DNA from: Talinum fruticosum
Lineage: Eukaryota; Streptophyta; Magnoliopsida; Caryophyllales; Talinaceae
Assembly (NCBI GenBank): GCA_021018815.1
Contig: JAITYX010000021.1
Span: forward strand, 2,819,001 to 2,883,000
Direction: 5' to 3'
DNA length: 64,000 nucleotides
Shown in pieces: positions 50,184 through 63,202 of this stretch (position 1 is its first letter; each line of letters starts with the position of its first letter). The translations under genes and the position numbers were made by a program. Under the pieces are notes generated by a model, which was not told the origin of the DNA, searched no databases, and saw nothing but the letters and a program-made list of their open reading frames with translations.

Positions 50184-52055
50184 CCGTAGGACAAATATTT
50201 TAGAATTTTGATGCAAATATTTTAGAATTTTGATGCAAATATTTTGTTTAACCCAGAAAACAGACATCTTTTCACCACCTAGAAAGGCAAAAGTGCAACT
50301 ACCTCCCAATGTGGATCATTAAATGGGCACCGTGGTAATAAGCAAAACACTCATTTTCGAGATGCATGGTTTTCTATCATCATGCCTTTTTTTTTTTTTG
50401 GGTCCCCATTTCTCTCAACTTTCTGTTGGTGCAAAACGGAATAACGTGACAAGGCCCTTGTATTTCTATATTATCTGTATTACTGAGGCGTTCCATTCTT
50501 GGTTAACACCAATGACAGATCTATACAATTTTAAGGAAACAGAGTTGAAACGATAATATAATTAACAAAACATCAAAAACTTGGGGTTCGAGTCATAATT
50601 GAAGCGGATCAACCTTAACGATCTAAAAATAGATGACCTACTCTAAAATAGTGAAATAGAAAACCCATCAAAAAAGACACATATGTATACGATTGAAGAT
50701 CCATTTCGCTACCACCATTTGCCAAATTATCTTACAATATTCGCTTGAAAATTAAGTGTTACACTACACCAACAAGTATTCTTTTTGTTTCCCTAAATAA
50801 CATTATCCAATAAGTCTAACCAATATTATATGTGGATAATTTCAATTTCATTAAGCGCCTTCAGAATTTTTAAATCTATTTTTACCAATAATATTAAACT
50901 AAAAAGAACACAACAAAAAGTTAATCTATGAACAAATTAAACTGACCAAACTAAACAAACAACATGAATAAAAAAATTTGACAAATTAAACATATAAGAG
51001 GAAGAAATTTAGTTTTGCACAAATTAAAAAGATAATAAGAGAAAAAAATATATCAATTTTCCTCACTCTCCAAGAGCCCAATATCCTATTCCTCCACAAC
51101 TAACTGCCACACCATCAAACATTTCATACATGCAGTCCGTCTAAAACTATTCATATATCTGTTTTAGTTTTTTTATCCAGCTTTTTTTTTTTTTTTTTGA
51201 AAGGTCGGAGCTGGATGACCCTGGTTGTCTATAGTAGATCCGCTCTTGTTTTACATGTTATTTTATAAGGTATGGATACAATAAAAAGTAAGCATGTTGA
51301 TCTTAATCTATAGTCAACAATGTAAAATTTTCTCTCCTCGATTATTTACCCTTTTATTTCAGATAGCTTGAAACCTTAATAAGAAGTGGCGAACTATAAA
51401 TTTAATCTATGGTCATACATGTACCCTTTTTATAAAAAAATGTACTTGAATTGATTCTTTTGCGTGTTGCATAGTCATTTAAAATGGAGAAATAATATCT
51501 GTCGCTACAAGTATGAACCATCTAACTAGACCTCTATATTAAGAGTAATTTTAGTTGGGTTTGAAGTCCAAATGGGGTAAGGATATCAAGTCCGGGCTTA
51601 TAGTCCAAACTTATAACTCATCTCAACTCTTTTGCACAACTTGTAAGGAAATTATCTCTCCTAAGGTTTGAACGGTGATGAAGATGACGAAAACGTAGAG
51701 TGTTTGCCACTAAACCAACACTCACTAGGTTATAATGATGATGATTTGATATTTTCGCACTTAATGAAGTGACTCATGAACCTTAACATGTGTTTTTATA
51801 TGTTTTTTTATAAAAAAAACTTTCGGAAATTACTTTGCAAATCAGATGGGCCTGCAGGGCCTATATGTCTCGGTTCATTTCAAGGCCCAGAGTGATAATT
51901 AGGACAATCTACACTGCTAGTCCATTCGCTATTACACATGCGAGGTGTACACTGTTTACAATCATTCTAAATATAACAACAAAATGGATATCGTTTTCTC
52001 AAAAATATATATGGATACCGAATTGTTACTAACATGATATGGTGTGCTTAAATTC

Positions 52056-53388
52056 ATCGTGAAAATAAAGGGTTTTGATTAAAAATTTAAATTGAACCAA
52101 TCAATATAATTTTTTGTACTGATTAATAGTTAAACTGATTATCATATCTTAATGTAAATTCATGATTTTTGGAGGAATATATGTTTTTCTTACAAGAAAA
52201 AAAAAACCCAAAAGTTGGCATAATATTCAACACTAAGTGTGACACTCACAATCACCATTACTTAATAATCCCCTAACATTTAATAGTTAAGCTTATTATC
52301 ATATCTTAATGTAAATTCGTGATTTTTGGAGGAATATATGTTTTTCTTACAAAGAAAAAAACCCAAAAGTTGGCATAATATTCAACACTAAGTGTGACGC
52401 CCACAATCACCATTACTTAATAATCCCATAATTAGAGAATATTACATAAGGTCGCAACGGAAGATAACAACCGAAGGCGTTACCGCCGTCCTAAAAATAG
52501 GACAAGGTTAAATAAGAAAAATAAAATAAAATACAATACTATTTGTGCATCCAACTGTTACATTTCGTTGGGTCCTGTTAGGGGTAAATGTTTACCACCC
52601 CAAGTAGCTAAGTCATACTTCATATTTAAACAAGATCCCAAAATACAATTCACTTGTTTAGTTACATAATATTTATACAACCTAGATTTTCGTCTATTCC
52701 ACAAGATAATATGCAAGCATGTAATAATTCCCGGGGTCATACCCAAGCCACGGTTGAGGGAAAAATCATTGTGAGCATCTAAATACCTTCAGAACTATAA
52801 ATGCAAACATGTCCAGCTATGGTTTGGCTTCATCATACTTGGTAGGTAATTGATTGTTTACCAATGCTTTCCCTAAAACAAATACGATAAAATATTTCGA
52901 ATAATGAGTCGAAACTCAGTACAAACATTTATGTACTGTAAAACCGATTTGAAAACATTTTAATTGAGTGCGCGCATTTCAATTTATTTTAGTTCGAAAT
53001 CGAAGAGAGATGATATGAGTCAAACTTGCTTGCTTGGTTATTATCCGAAAGTGGAACCCCTTGTATAATTGACGTGATCTTTAAATAAGGTGCACATCTC
53101 CCAGGCCGACCGAGAACCCGAGATGAAGCCGTGCGGGTGGAATTGAAGGGCGTAAGCCCCGATAATTGATAATTTCCATCATGAAAATAAAGGGTTTTGA
53201 TTAAAAATTTAAATTGAACCAATCACAATACAACGGTATAACTTTGTTAGTAACAATATAATTTTTGTACTGATTAATAGTTAAGCTAATTATCATATCT
53301 TAATGTAAATTCATGATTTTTGGAGGAATATATATGTTTTTCTTATAAGAAAAAAAAACCCAAAAGTTGGCATAATATTCAACACTAA
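52056..53388 (+). repeat. Duplicated block with tandem and dispersed copies
   Basis: GAAAATAAAGGGTTTTGATT plus downstream sequence occurs at 52060 and at 53182. The following unit (TAATAGTTAA...CAACACTAA) occurs three times: 52124-52271, 52281-52427 and 53275-53388. All three contain CATGATTTTTGGAGGAATAT (one base different in the second) and CCCAAAAGTTGGCATAATAT. The first two units continue into GTGTGACRCYCACAATCACC, absent from the third. Bases 52428-53177 have no counterpart and may be inserted DNA with a TGTGACGCCC LTR-like start. Confidence 0.85.
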
Positions 53389-53730
53389 ACAACAACAAAA
53401 AAATGTTTCGAGTGCAAAACTGGGCCTCCACAGCCCATTTTGCGTTCTGTATTGGTCTGAAGAACCCATAATATATACCTGGATTAGCTGTGGTTTGTAT
53501 TTATTATGCAAAGGCTTTTAGAACCCACGAATTTAAGCAACAGATGAAACTAGGCTGGGTTAGGACAAAAGTTTAGCTTAGCCTATAATTGGGCCCATTA
53601 AATCAAAACAGGGCCGTGGTCACACTGCTGAAGTTTAGATATTCCTCGAGCAATGTTGTGTTTCTATGAGATTGGAAGGTAAGTCCTTAATTGATATGAT
53701 ATTATGGAGGGTAATTTACTTCGCTTATAA

Positions 53731-53890
53731 CGTTTTAAAAATACTTGTCACTTTAAGGTTATGAGAAAATATAAAAGAAATATAAATTTATGATAAAATT
53801 TATATTAAAAGGCTAATTATTCTAAGATTTCAATAGAAATAAAAAAGAGAAAAATAAAATTAATAAACTAATTATTAATATATCATTGAA
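53731..53890 (+). repeat. Stowaway-like MITE, copy 5
   Basis: CGTTTTAAAAATACTTGTCA, then TATGATAAAATTTATATTAA, then AATAAACTAATTATTAATAT and ATCATTGAAAT: the family blocks in the usual order. Confidence 0.75.
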
Positions 53891-54206
53891 ATAAATTTAT
53901 TCTGATAAAAAAATTTTATATTTTTAATTTTAAATAGATCATAATTTTTAATTTTAAAATATATCTTATAAGATCCCGGTGCGACTACAACTTCAAATAC
54001 TAGACAACAGTTATCAAATGGTGGGCACCACAAAATCTCCTCCCCAATAGAAAATTTTAGATTTAATTCAAAATTTGATTTTATCAATTTATTACCTTCA
54101 CATTTTATTTTGCTGCTTTAACTGACTGCCAATAAATTAGCCAATCTGCTATTTTTCCTTTTCTTTTCCCCCGAAAATATCTACCTAGAATCAGAAGAAT
54201 CATCAG

Positions 54207-54220
54207 CACGAGGAAGACAC
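54207..54220 (+). promoter_or_regulatory. IDRS-like motif 1 upstream of ferritin
   Basis: CACGAGGAAGACAC agrees at 11 of 14 positions with the iron-dependent regulatory sequence that I recall from plant ferritin promoters (CACGAGGCCGCCAC). It lies about 247 bp upstream of the ferritin ATG. Confidence 0.5.
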
Positions 54221-54241
54221 GCGCTTCGAATTTCACCCGTC

Positions 54242-54255
54242 CACGTGGCCACCAT
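54242..54255 (+). promoter_or_regulatory. IDRS-like motif 2 containing a perfect G-box
   Basis: CACGTGGCCACCAT matches the IDRS pattern CACGAGNCCNCCAC except at two positions, and the change at position 5 makes a perfect CACGTG G-box. Iron-responsive bHLH repressors of ferritin bind G-box or IDRS sites in Arabidopsis, so this is a plausible iron switch. It lies about 212 bp upstream of the ATG. Confidence 0.6.
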
Positions 54256-54453
54256 CCGACGGTTCTTATTCCATACCTAAGCCCACCTCCATCGATTTAT
54301 AGTTCCCCTTCTTCATCATCATCCTATCTCAATCTTGATTTTTACCCATCACATTGATCGACAGTTCCCTCTCTCTCACTCGTCTCGCTCTCTCTGCTCC
54401 CCCGTTTTCTCTCTTCTCTTTCACGTCCGCCATTGTTGAGAAGATCAGCCACA

Positions 54454-57435
54454 ATGCTGCTCAGAGCTTCTCCTGCGTTCTCTCTACTCGCCAATGACAT
54501 CAACAACATTTCCTCTCTCACCGCTTCCCAGTCGGCGAATTCTCTGTCCTTTTCCACCTCATCTGCTCTCCGATTATCTTCCTCAGCGGCGAAATCCTAC
54601 AGATTCTTCGTATCGGCTTGCGCGCCGGAGTCGAACAGCCGGTCATTGACCGGCGTCATCTTCGAGCCGTTTGAGGAGGTCAAGAAAGAGCTCTCCATGG
54701 TTCCGACTGTTCCTCAAGTTTCCCTCGCTCGCCAAAAGTATTCTGATGATTGTGAGGCCGCCATTAATGAGCAAATCAAGTTCGTTCTATCTTGTCCCTC
54801 TTCCTTTTCTTTTCACCTGCTTATTTTCGCAAGACTATGTATCTTGGATGAATTTTTGGCTCCCCATTGATGGAGTTCAAGGAAATGGCACGAGTTAGAC
54901 TTTCTAGTATGCAATTTCAGTCGCATTTTCGGTGTTTGTTTTACAATTTCTTGATATTGTGCATTTAGGTTTTTGTTTTACAATTTCTTGATATTGTGCA
55001 TTTAGGTTTTGTTTTACGATTTCTTGATATTGTGCATTCAGGTTTTTGTTTGTTTTGATTTGATTTTCCCATTTCAAAAAAATGATATGCAATTTGGTTT
55101 TCTCTCTACAGTTTCTTTAATTTGCAATCCGTTTGCTATTTTCTGAAATTTTGGTTATTTAGTTGTTTAAGCTGTTTATTTATTTGCCTGGATTAAATTA
55201 CTATGCTTGGTGTCTGACATCTTTTATTTATGGGGAATTTTGCAGTGTGGAATACAACGTTTCGTATGTGTATCACGCTATGTATGCCTACTTTGACAGA
55301 GACAATGTGGCTCTCGACGGTCTTGCAAAGTAAACAAATGATAAACTCAAGTCCTCAGTTCTTGTGCATTTCGTTTTCATAGTACTGGATTACTAATTTG
55401 ACTGAATTACGGCTTTCGAATGATCAGATTCTTCAAAGAATCGAGCGAAGAAGAAAGAGAGCACGCTGAAAAATTCATGGAATACCAGGTATTGTTTCAT
55501 TAAAGTCCTGAAGCTATAGGGATAAATTTATGACCTTGGTGGTGATCTGATGTTGGCTTTCCATTTGCAATGTTGAATTTCAGAACAAGCGTGGTGGAAA
55601 AGTGAAATTGCAATCAATAATAATGCCTCTCTCCGATTTCGACCATGCTGAGAAAGGAGATGCTTTGCATGGTGTGTTTTCTAATTCTTGTTGAGATTAT
55701 AATTATTGATTCTATTTTTATTGCTTCCTTGGTGAGATGTAGATCTGTAATTAGAATACTGAATGCCAATTGCTCATATCTTGTACAGGCGTCCTATCAT
55801 GAAAACCAGATAGATTTGTGCTAAACTTTAGTTAATTAGTGCGTACGTAGTGGTTCTGGTAATGATACACTTTGATGTACTTTTAAATGCTTAAGGCTAT
55901 CGTGGTGGGCACAACGTGGAAGAGCATTAATTTTCACTTCTTTATTGCCGGTTCGCCTTTTTTTTGCTCTAAATATAATAGTATTTACATTATTGGGAAA
56001 TACATACTAGTACACATATAGCATCGATCTATGATCTATCAAAAGAAGTTCATAGCTATGTGATATCTGGTTAGTATCCCTAATTACCAAGAGTTTCATT
56101 TCTGTTACTACATATGATGTTGTCTTGGAGGAGCTAAAGTTGCTTTCATCGCAACCACCTCAAACCTGCTGGCAGGATCCCATTTCAGTGTTTCTGCAGC
56201 TGTCCATGTTTCAAGTATTCATCTTGTTTGAGTTTTCCTTTTAGGCTGAACATTAGTTTGACATTAGAATTTTATCGACAATGTGCAGAAATGCTAATTC
56301 TTGCTTAACAGAGTGTAATGAACCTGAATATGATGCTTAGCATTGACTATAACATGTTTAGTGTGATCCTGGGTTCAAACAGCCCCCAAAGAAGAAGGGG
56401 AAAAATATCTTTTTTGTTTTGGGTCAATGTCAATGGCTAAGACTCTATGCTCCATGACCCCCCTTCTCTCCCTTGACAATGCAATCTTATAGTGTATCCT
56501 TTGCGTATATTTTGAAAGAGCACTTCCAATCATAACAGTTGTGGGATTGTTTGATTAAGAGTATTAGTTGTGTATGGCTGCAACCTCTCCTTGCCCACTA
56601 TTGGCATTGCTGCAAGTGATGAGTCATGCATTTCCATCGTTCTTCTCCTTATTGTCGTGTCTTTAATGTCAGGATGCGGGAAATTTTTTCTCAAGTTTGT
56701 TGCACTGCTCAATGCTTGAGGTTCATTGTCTTACTCAGTACTGTTTGCTGATAAATCTGTGATTTCCTGCAGCTATGGAACTTGCCTTGTCTTTGGAGAA
56801 GCTCACCAATGAAAAACTGTTGAACTTGCATCACGTAAGCATCACAAACAACCATTATTTTGTTTTGTTGACCACCCCCCAAAAAAAAAAAAATTAATAA
56901 TATGATACGCGTCTGGTTAAATAGAGATTGCCAAATATATTTATTCAAGTAGCTGTTGTTTGAACGTTTGACAAAGGCCTATATGGTTATCTTGAGCAAT
57001 GCATTGTCCCTCCGTTACAGATGGCCGAGAAAAACAATGATGTGCAAATGCAGGAATTCATTGAAGGCGAGTTCTTAAACGAGCAGGTAAACCCATTAAT
57101 CATTTTTTGCTGCTGAGTGATTGGTTTACATCAATGTCCTTTTTAGATCCTAGTTCATGTCACTGTCATTGGATAAAGTCCATCCACTATTCTCCTGCAG
57201 GTGGAAGCCATAAAGAAGATCTCAGAATATGTTGCTCAGCTGCGGAGAGTTGGCAGGGGACATGGTAAGTCTTCATTGACTTGCTTCTCTCCGGGAAAAG
57301 ATTCATTCTAGCCTTTACCTTGATGCCTATCCTGCTCTATTCACTGTATTCATGCAATTGTCACGGTTTATATGTTCAGGTGTATGGCATTTCGACCAGA
57401 TGCTTCTTCGTGAAGGGGATGCTGCTGTTGCCTGA
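54454..57435 (+). CDS. Plastid ferritin
   Basis: Subunit of the 24-mer iron storage shell in plastids; oxidises Fe(II) and stores it as mineral. Eight exons: 54454-54779, 55246-55329, 55428-55488, 55584-55671, 56773-56834, 57021-57086, 57201-57264, 57380-57435, all in frame, giving 268 residues (family 250-270). The Ser/Ala-rich N-terminus ([12 protein letters not shown]) is a transit peptide of about 50 residues. The plant-specific extension peptide follows ([16 protein letters not shown]). Ferroxidase-centre residues are in [20 protein letters not shown] and [20 protein letters not shown]. The C-terminus ends [16 protein letters not shown]. Eight exons is the usual plant ferritin structure. 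The start is the first ATG in frame with the transit peptide. IDRS/G-box-like motifs upstream suggest iron-dependent transcription. Which paralogue it corresponds to is not determined. Confidence 0.97.
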
Positions 57436-59603
57436 GGACTCTGATGAGTGGGGATTTTTGTCGATATCCTGGAGATTTGGCTGTGTAATTTTGAAGTTTG
57501 GATCAGAGATGATTTCAGTTGAAAAATTTGTGTCTTCAGGAGCTGTTTTGAGTTTTTAACCTGGATTTGAGACAGTAGGTTTAGCTAGAAAACATTTCTT
57601 AGTTAGGAAGTCTGCTCTAAGTTGCATTGTGTTTCATGAATGTTTCACTTTGCCCTGTTTCATGGAAACCATCTTGCTTAACCTTCGAAGGTATTTTTCA
57701 AAATTCTTAGTAGCCATTTATGTTTCTTTGATCAGCTGAGAGCAATTATGAGCGGTCAGCAGTCATTCCGCTTCATTTTCCGAATCCATGCTTCGAAAGT
57801 TCGAATCCTGTGTGATGGGGCCGGGCCAACCCATGATATCTTAGGCTTTGTAAAAAGATGAAATAAAGGAGTAGGCTTTTGGCTGTGCACATACATAGGC
57901 AGGAACTGTCTTTCATAAATATTTATGATTGACCTAATTCGATCACAAGTAAAAAGACGATGATGATGAGTAACTCAATCCAAACTGAACCATAGGCCAT
58001 AAAATTTTTTTATTTTTTATTTTATCGTAGTAGTAACTGACCAATGGGCTTTTACCCAAATTCTGACGCGATCTATTTTATCTAAAATCAAAGAGAGAGT
58101 TATAAATACAGGGTTAATATTATGATCATTGTATATTATTCAAAATGAATTGGTTATGGATCAAAATAATTTGATTTGAGGTTGAATACAAAGTGAACAT
58201 AGTTGCATAATCCATATCAACAAATATTCACCAAATTCAATCGATTTCAAACGGTAACAAAGTCAGGAATTTAAAATAAAGATGTCCAATGTTTTTTGTC
58301 TAAATTTAAAGATGTCCAATTACTTATAATTTTAAATTTTTTAATCCAAATATTAGCTGTTTTTTAAATTTTTTTGGGCCAACACCCTAAAACTCCTTCA
58401 TGGCTCCGCACATGATTTCAAAGCCATGCCAAACCCACATCAACTTACTTCGCACTTGCAAATGAACACCATTTGGTCAAGCTCTAACAAAGTTTTAACC
58501 AAAATAATAATAATAATAATAATAATAAAGGCAATAGTAAAACACCAGTGGAAATCACAAATCAAATATCATATATGAAAATACGCAAATTTATTTTAGT
58601 TTGTAGACTAATGTAGTACCTCAAAAGATCACACGAACATTATTAATGCTAACAAAGCATAGTATAAATAGAATTTAGGTTTCGACACATTCAAACTTGT
58701 GTCCTAATTAAATCAAAATTCCTCGATTGTGCTCAAGAATTTGTTCAATTATATCCTAAATATCACACGAACATATACATATTTTTCTTGTATCTCCCAA
58801 TGAACACCCAAGTGCTGCCAAAATGAGGGTTTAATTAAATACAATCTTGTCACAACTTTATTGTCAAAAAAAAAAAAAAAAAGATTCGAAATGGCCTACT
58901 ACTCTTTAGAAGAAAATAATAAGAGTTGTTGACAAATAAGCCATTATTCTAGTCCACCAAAATCCTTGAAAATGGCCAAATAAAGATCTATAAATCTGTC
59001 TGAAAATCCCAAAAGGAAAAAAAGAAAAAGAGGAAGCATTCAGGGGGCTATCAATCCATGACCGACAAAACTGGAAAAAGAACCACCCACAATACAAAGC
59101 CAGTATTGAGTAGAATCGTCCGTGCTCTTAAATCCACTTCAACTACCAGCATTATCCTCCCAAATATCAAACCCGTGTTAGAACTCAGAAAGTTTGCACA
59201 TACTTCCATTTCTGTTCCTCTGGAATCCAAAAGGGCAAAATGCTAAACAAAGCCAAGATATCAAAGGATCAGGCGACAGTATGTACCTGTACAACAGATG
59301 TTTACTTTCACATATATTGTTCTCACAAGAACTCACCAAAGGTCTTAAACAAACAAAAATGTGGCAAGGTTCCAAGAATCAATTTCAGCTGATGCTAACT
59401 AGTGAAGCACGAGAATTAGACACAGAAAGAATAAAGTTTCAGGCATGTATTTGCATTAGCAAACATCGAGGAAACAGATGAATAATCCCAAAGGGCTTGG
59501 CTCTTTACCTGACCATGCATTATAATTTTCCAGGTTGGTTTCTGTTTCTGCTTACCGGGCAGGGAGAGTGGTCATTTGATAATGGCCCAACATTTCTTTC
59601 CAA
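57436..59603. other. Spacer between ferritin and transporter
   Basis: Convergent 3' ends: ferritin 3' UTR on the left, transporter 3' UTR on the right. It contains an isolated B-box-like AGTTCGAATCC at 57800 without a matching A box, and an (AAT)n run at about 58503-58529. No gene seen. Confidence 0.5.
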
Positions 59604-60739
59604 TTATTTCTGCTCCGTTGACTCTGAGCTTGACTGCAAAGCATTATCCGTGTCTTTGTTGGTTTGCATCTCCAGTAGTTTCTGTACCTCCTCATTGCTT
59701 TCCTGCTGCTGCTCTGCAGCTTTCACAGGCTTTGGTTTATTGCTTGTGGACTGCTGGTACAAGACACCACCCAACATACAGATCAGAAGACCAACTGTTC
59801 CTACAAATGTTGAATGCTTATCCCAGACGACAAGGTTGATAACCACTGTTAATAACTTGTTCACTATTCCAAGAACTGTAAAACCTGTGGCAGAGATAGC
59901 CTTTCGACAAGAGAACCCAAAGAAGGAGATCGAGAGTCCAAATAAGCATGATAATCCCACTGGAAAAATGACGCTGAAAGAATGCCACTCAGACTGATCA
60001 GCGATCTCATGCTCTATCTTCTTTAGCTCCCCCATTATAAGCAGCTCCAAAGGAAAGAGTAGGAGAGCCTCAAGATTGTTGTACAAGACTAGGCCCCATG
60101 TATTTAAACCAATTGTCATAACCACGTGCTTTATGTAAACAAAATCTATGGTCATGCTAACAAGGTAAGCTAAAGCCCAGGTATAAGCCATCACCGTGAA
60201 CTGATAATCTGTCAGCACGTAAATAACACTTCCGCCAAATATGGTGGCGAGTGACGCCCATGTCTTGAGTGAAGGCCATGGTTGGTGTAAAAGAGGGTCT
60301 CCCCAATAGCAACAAATATGGGAACTGCAGAGCGGAAGACTATGAATGTGTCCACATTGGCATGAAGGAGGAGCTCGCTATTGGTGAAAAGGGAGAGATA
60401 GAAGATTATCGCTGCCGGAAGGAATCGCCACATAGTCAGGAGATCGAGGGGGTCATGTTCAACCAATTTGAGCCACCCACAAACAAACACACCAGCTGCA
60501 CTGGTGAAATACTGCAATGCAGTAAGTGCACCAGGATATGGAAATTTCATGACAGCCCATTTGTTAATGATAGAAAGTAAAGACGCGGAAAGACAATATC
60601 CAGCAGCTACTCCATAGATCGATGCCTGCTGAAGCAAGATACCATACCATGTGACTTCAATTTCTGAAGCAGATGACGTGTCTGCTTTTGCACTTTTATT
60701 CATTTCACCAGGTTTTGGATCTTCAACATCCCCAGGCAT
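59604..60739 (-). CDS. Golgi nucleotide-sugar transporter, GONST3/GONST4-type, with one-base frame break
   Basis: Multi-spanning Golgi antiporter of the NST/TPT family that imports GDP-sugars in exchange for GMP. Closest from memory to the GONST3 and GONST4 group (GDP-L-galactose or GDP-fucose transport); which one is not settled. The coding region is one exon, with the start ATG (60739) immediately after a splice acceptor (TTTCTTCCAG), implying a 5' UTR intron. Residues include QASIYGVAAGYCLSASLLSI, ALQYFTSAAGV, ANVDTFIVFRSAVPIFVAIG, AYLVSMTIDFVYIKHV, GLVLYNNLEALLLFPLELL and TVVINLVVWDKHSTFVG, then a Gln/Glu-rich cytosolic tail. The reading frame slips by -1 at the A-run 60289-60292: the expected LFLHQPWPS needs one more base. 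With that base the protein would be 378 residues, normal for the family. As written it would be truncated after about 175 residues. Confidence 0.85.
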
Positions 60740-63202
60740 CTGGAAGAAATACAAGTTTACATAAATTCCCCTTAAAACTCCAAGCATGTAACATCAGTTA
60801 TTTGTCCATCCCATGTTGTGAGGATTCTATCATTTACACAGTAAATCACTATACTGTTCGAAAGAATTTGTAGAAGTGAATGACTTCTAACAGAAGCACA
60901 TATGCATTATAAACAATAGAAAACTACTACTACGGTACTATCCAATATGGATCCCGCCAAATGGGGGGATATCTAGATGTACAAGTAGTCAGGTAAATCC
61001 GTGAAGAATTGATTAAACCATGTCCATACACATATCCAACAAGGAGGTAGCAACATACAAACAGGGGCCATAATATACATCTGCAGCTATATTTCCAAAT
61101 GATGCTCCTAGATACATCCAAGGTTGACAAAGCAACATCAGATGAGGATGAGAAAATCTGAAGGCACCAGTATGGAGAGAAGTAAAATCTACTTATTAGA
61201 GAGACAATAGACAAACTCTAGACACGAGAAAAGGCAATAAAATGAATTAAAATATTTATATATAAGAGAAAATCCTAAATCTCAGCCTGATTATGAGACC
61301 TAGGGAATTTCGCAAACTCTAACCAGAATACTCAAGTTAGGTTATTCTTCCTTTTGTTGTATACCTTAAAATTAAGACTAAAGATGCTTGTGCTGTCATT
61401 GAAAACCCATTAGTTTTTTTTTATATATATAATTATGTTTCTCTGATAATCTCTGGTTTTCTCACGGCAGCAGTTCTTTTCTTCAGCTGTTCTGAAAAGA
61501 ATAATACAATTATCATAAAGGACTACTCCCTCTAGCCTGTATCAGGCTTTTTAAATGACACCGCAGTTTGTATTCTTAGTATCTTCTTCAAATAGTGACG
61601 TTAAAATATTACTGAAGTACCAATTTTCATCTCAAAAGTATGCATATAGAAATTTGTTCGTATTTAATGCGAAGGTAGAAAAAGGCTATGTTTATTATGC
61701 GGAACTATGAAATCACAGCTATTGATAAAATTTTCCTATTACGCATGTTTTTATTATTTCAGGTCGTTAAATCTGGACAGAAGGACAGTACTTTGTCCTT
61801 GATTTTGGACTTCTACATCAGACCATTTTATTTAAAAATCATCATAAAGAAGGTGGCAGCATTTATGTATGAACAGAAGGTGTATCATGTGTAACTTATA
61901 TAAGTTATGGAAGGTTTAATTTGTGCTCTATAAGGCCAATGAGAATCAGCGGGAATTAGTCCCAAATGCAACTGTTGCTATAACTAGTGCGGCATTAACC
62001 CCCCGCCCCTTTTTTAGTGGAGGAACAATACAAACAGACAGCTTCTTTTCAATACAATTCGGCTCAAAATCACTTATTTCAGGTCCACCAATATTCTTCA
62101 AAATCAAGATCTAATTATTGATATCCTCTCAAACTCGTTGCCCTAACTCATTGGTCAAAAGTTCTATCATTATCAGCACCAGTTAATGGCAAAAATAAGT
62201 CTCCAGAGATAACCCATACTCCAGCAAACCCAAGAAACAAAACAATTGATTGCCAATCAGTCCATGATAGGTTAAGCTAAGAGTACAGATATGCTGAAGT
62301 CTGTCACTATGGCAATATCCTGTGTTCCAACAACTCATGCCATAAGGGTACAAAACTAATACCTCCCAGTACCCAGGCTTCCAGGTTCCCAGTCACCTTT
62401 CTCCACTGAAACACAAAATGCATATGCTAGTTGAATCTAGTTTAGACCTGAACAATACATGACATTCAATCATCTTGACTCCTGAATCGTGTTCATTTCC
62501 CAAGAGCACTAGGTATTATAATTAGCCAAGTCCGAGATATATCAATATAACTCCTCCACCCCTGCTCACTCATTTACCTATCCCATAAAATGCCAACAAT
62601 TACCTGCCTTCTAAACTTTTAAGGCCTTTCAATTTACAAAATGAAAAAAAGAAAAACAATTATCGATAAGGCATCCTAATTGTTTTTGGCAGCCGGAATC
62701 ACCCACATATGTTTCAGACTTACACTACCTATTGCAAGTGACCAAAACCCCAGTTCCTGAACAATACTCTGATTTCAAAAATTCAATCCAATTCTTCAAA
62801 TATCGCACTTACATATACATTCTTCTCCAACTCTAGTTTTTATTAAATAATTTACTGGCCTCCATCACTCCATTCTACTCATATCAAGTGATTGTTGATT
62901 TGCAAACATGATAAGCTTCCTCGAGCAAAAATCCTAAACAATACACCGAGTATTTGACATGTGATTTCATCCTTTCACACATCTCAAAGTTAATAACACA
63001 ATGGCAAATCGTCTATTTTCAACATCTACAAGCAACTTCTCAGTACAACCGACAATTAACAGCAATATAATCACTCCTCAACAATCACAAAATCTGGCTT
63101 TGCCGCTAAAACTAGAGACAAGTGAAACTCAACAGAAGCAAAAACTGCAGTATAAGATTCGAATCGCGCCATAAATGATAGGAGAGAAATAAACACAGTA
63201 CC
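60740..63202 (-). other. Probable 5' UTR intron of the transporter gene
   Basis: The acceptor TTTCTTCCAG abuts the ATG. A plausible donor (GTCGAG|GTACTG) is at 63202/63201, with AT-rich sequence between. The block 62350-62405 (GGTACTGGGAG then GTATTAG on the minus strand) could be an additional leader exon. No ORF is supported. Exon positions here are inference only. Confidence 0.4.

Larger units (their letters stand above)
45314..54206. other. Nine-kilobase AT-rich spacer
   Basis: No protein gene supported. It contains a hairpin, a SINE-like sequence, a CT microsatellite, a duplicated block near 52-53 kb and a MITE copy, each listed separately. Bases 49248-49500 are a degenerate series of CTTACAACT/TTATAACT words. 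The short minus-strand ORF beginning near 50040 reads through the CT microsatellite and has no recognisable domain. Confidence 0.5.

Noticed and set aside
49976..50194. Small minus-strand protein with Arg-Glu repeat
   Set aside because: Runs through the CT microsatellite; no homology or splice context.
57780..57830. tRNA gene suggested by GTTCGAATCC
   Set aside because: Flanking bases do not pair as a T-stem and no A box or acceptor stem is present.
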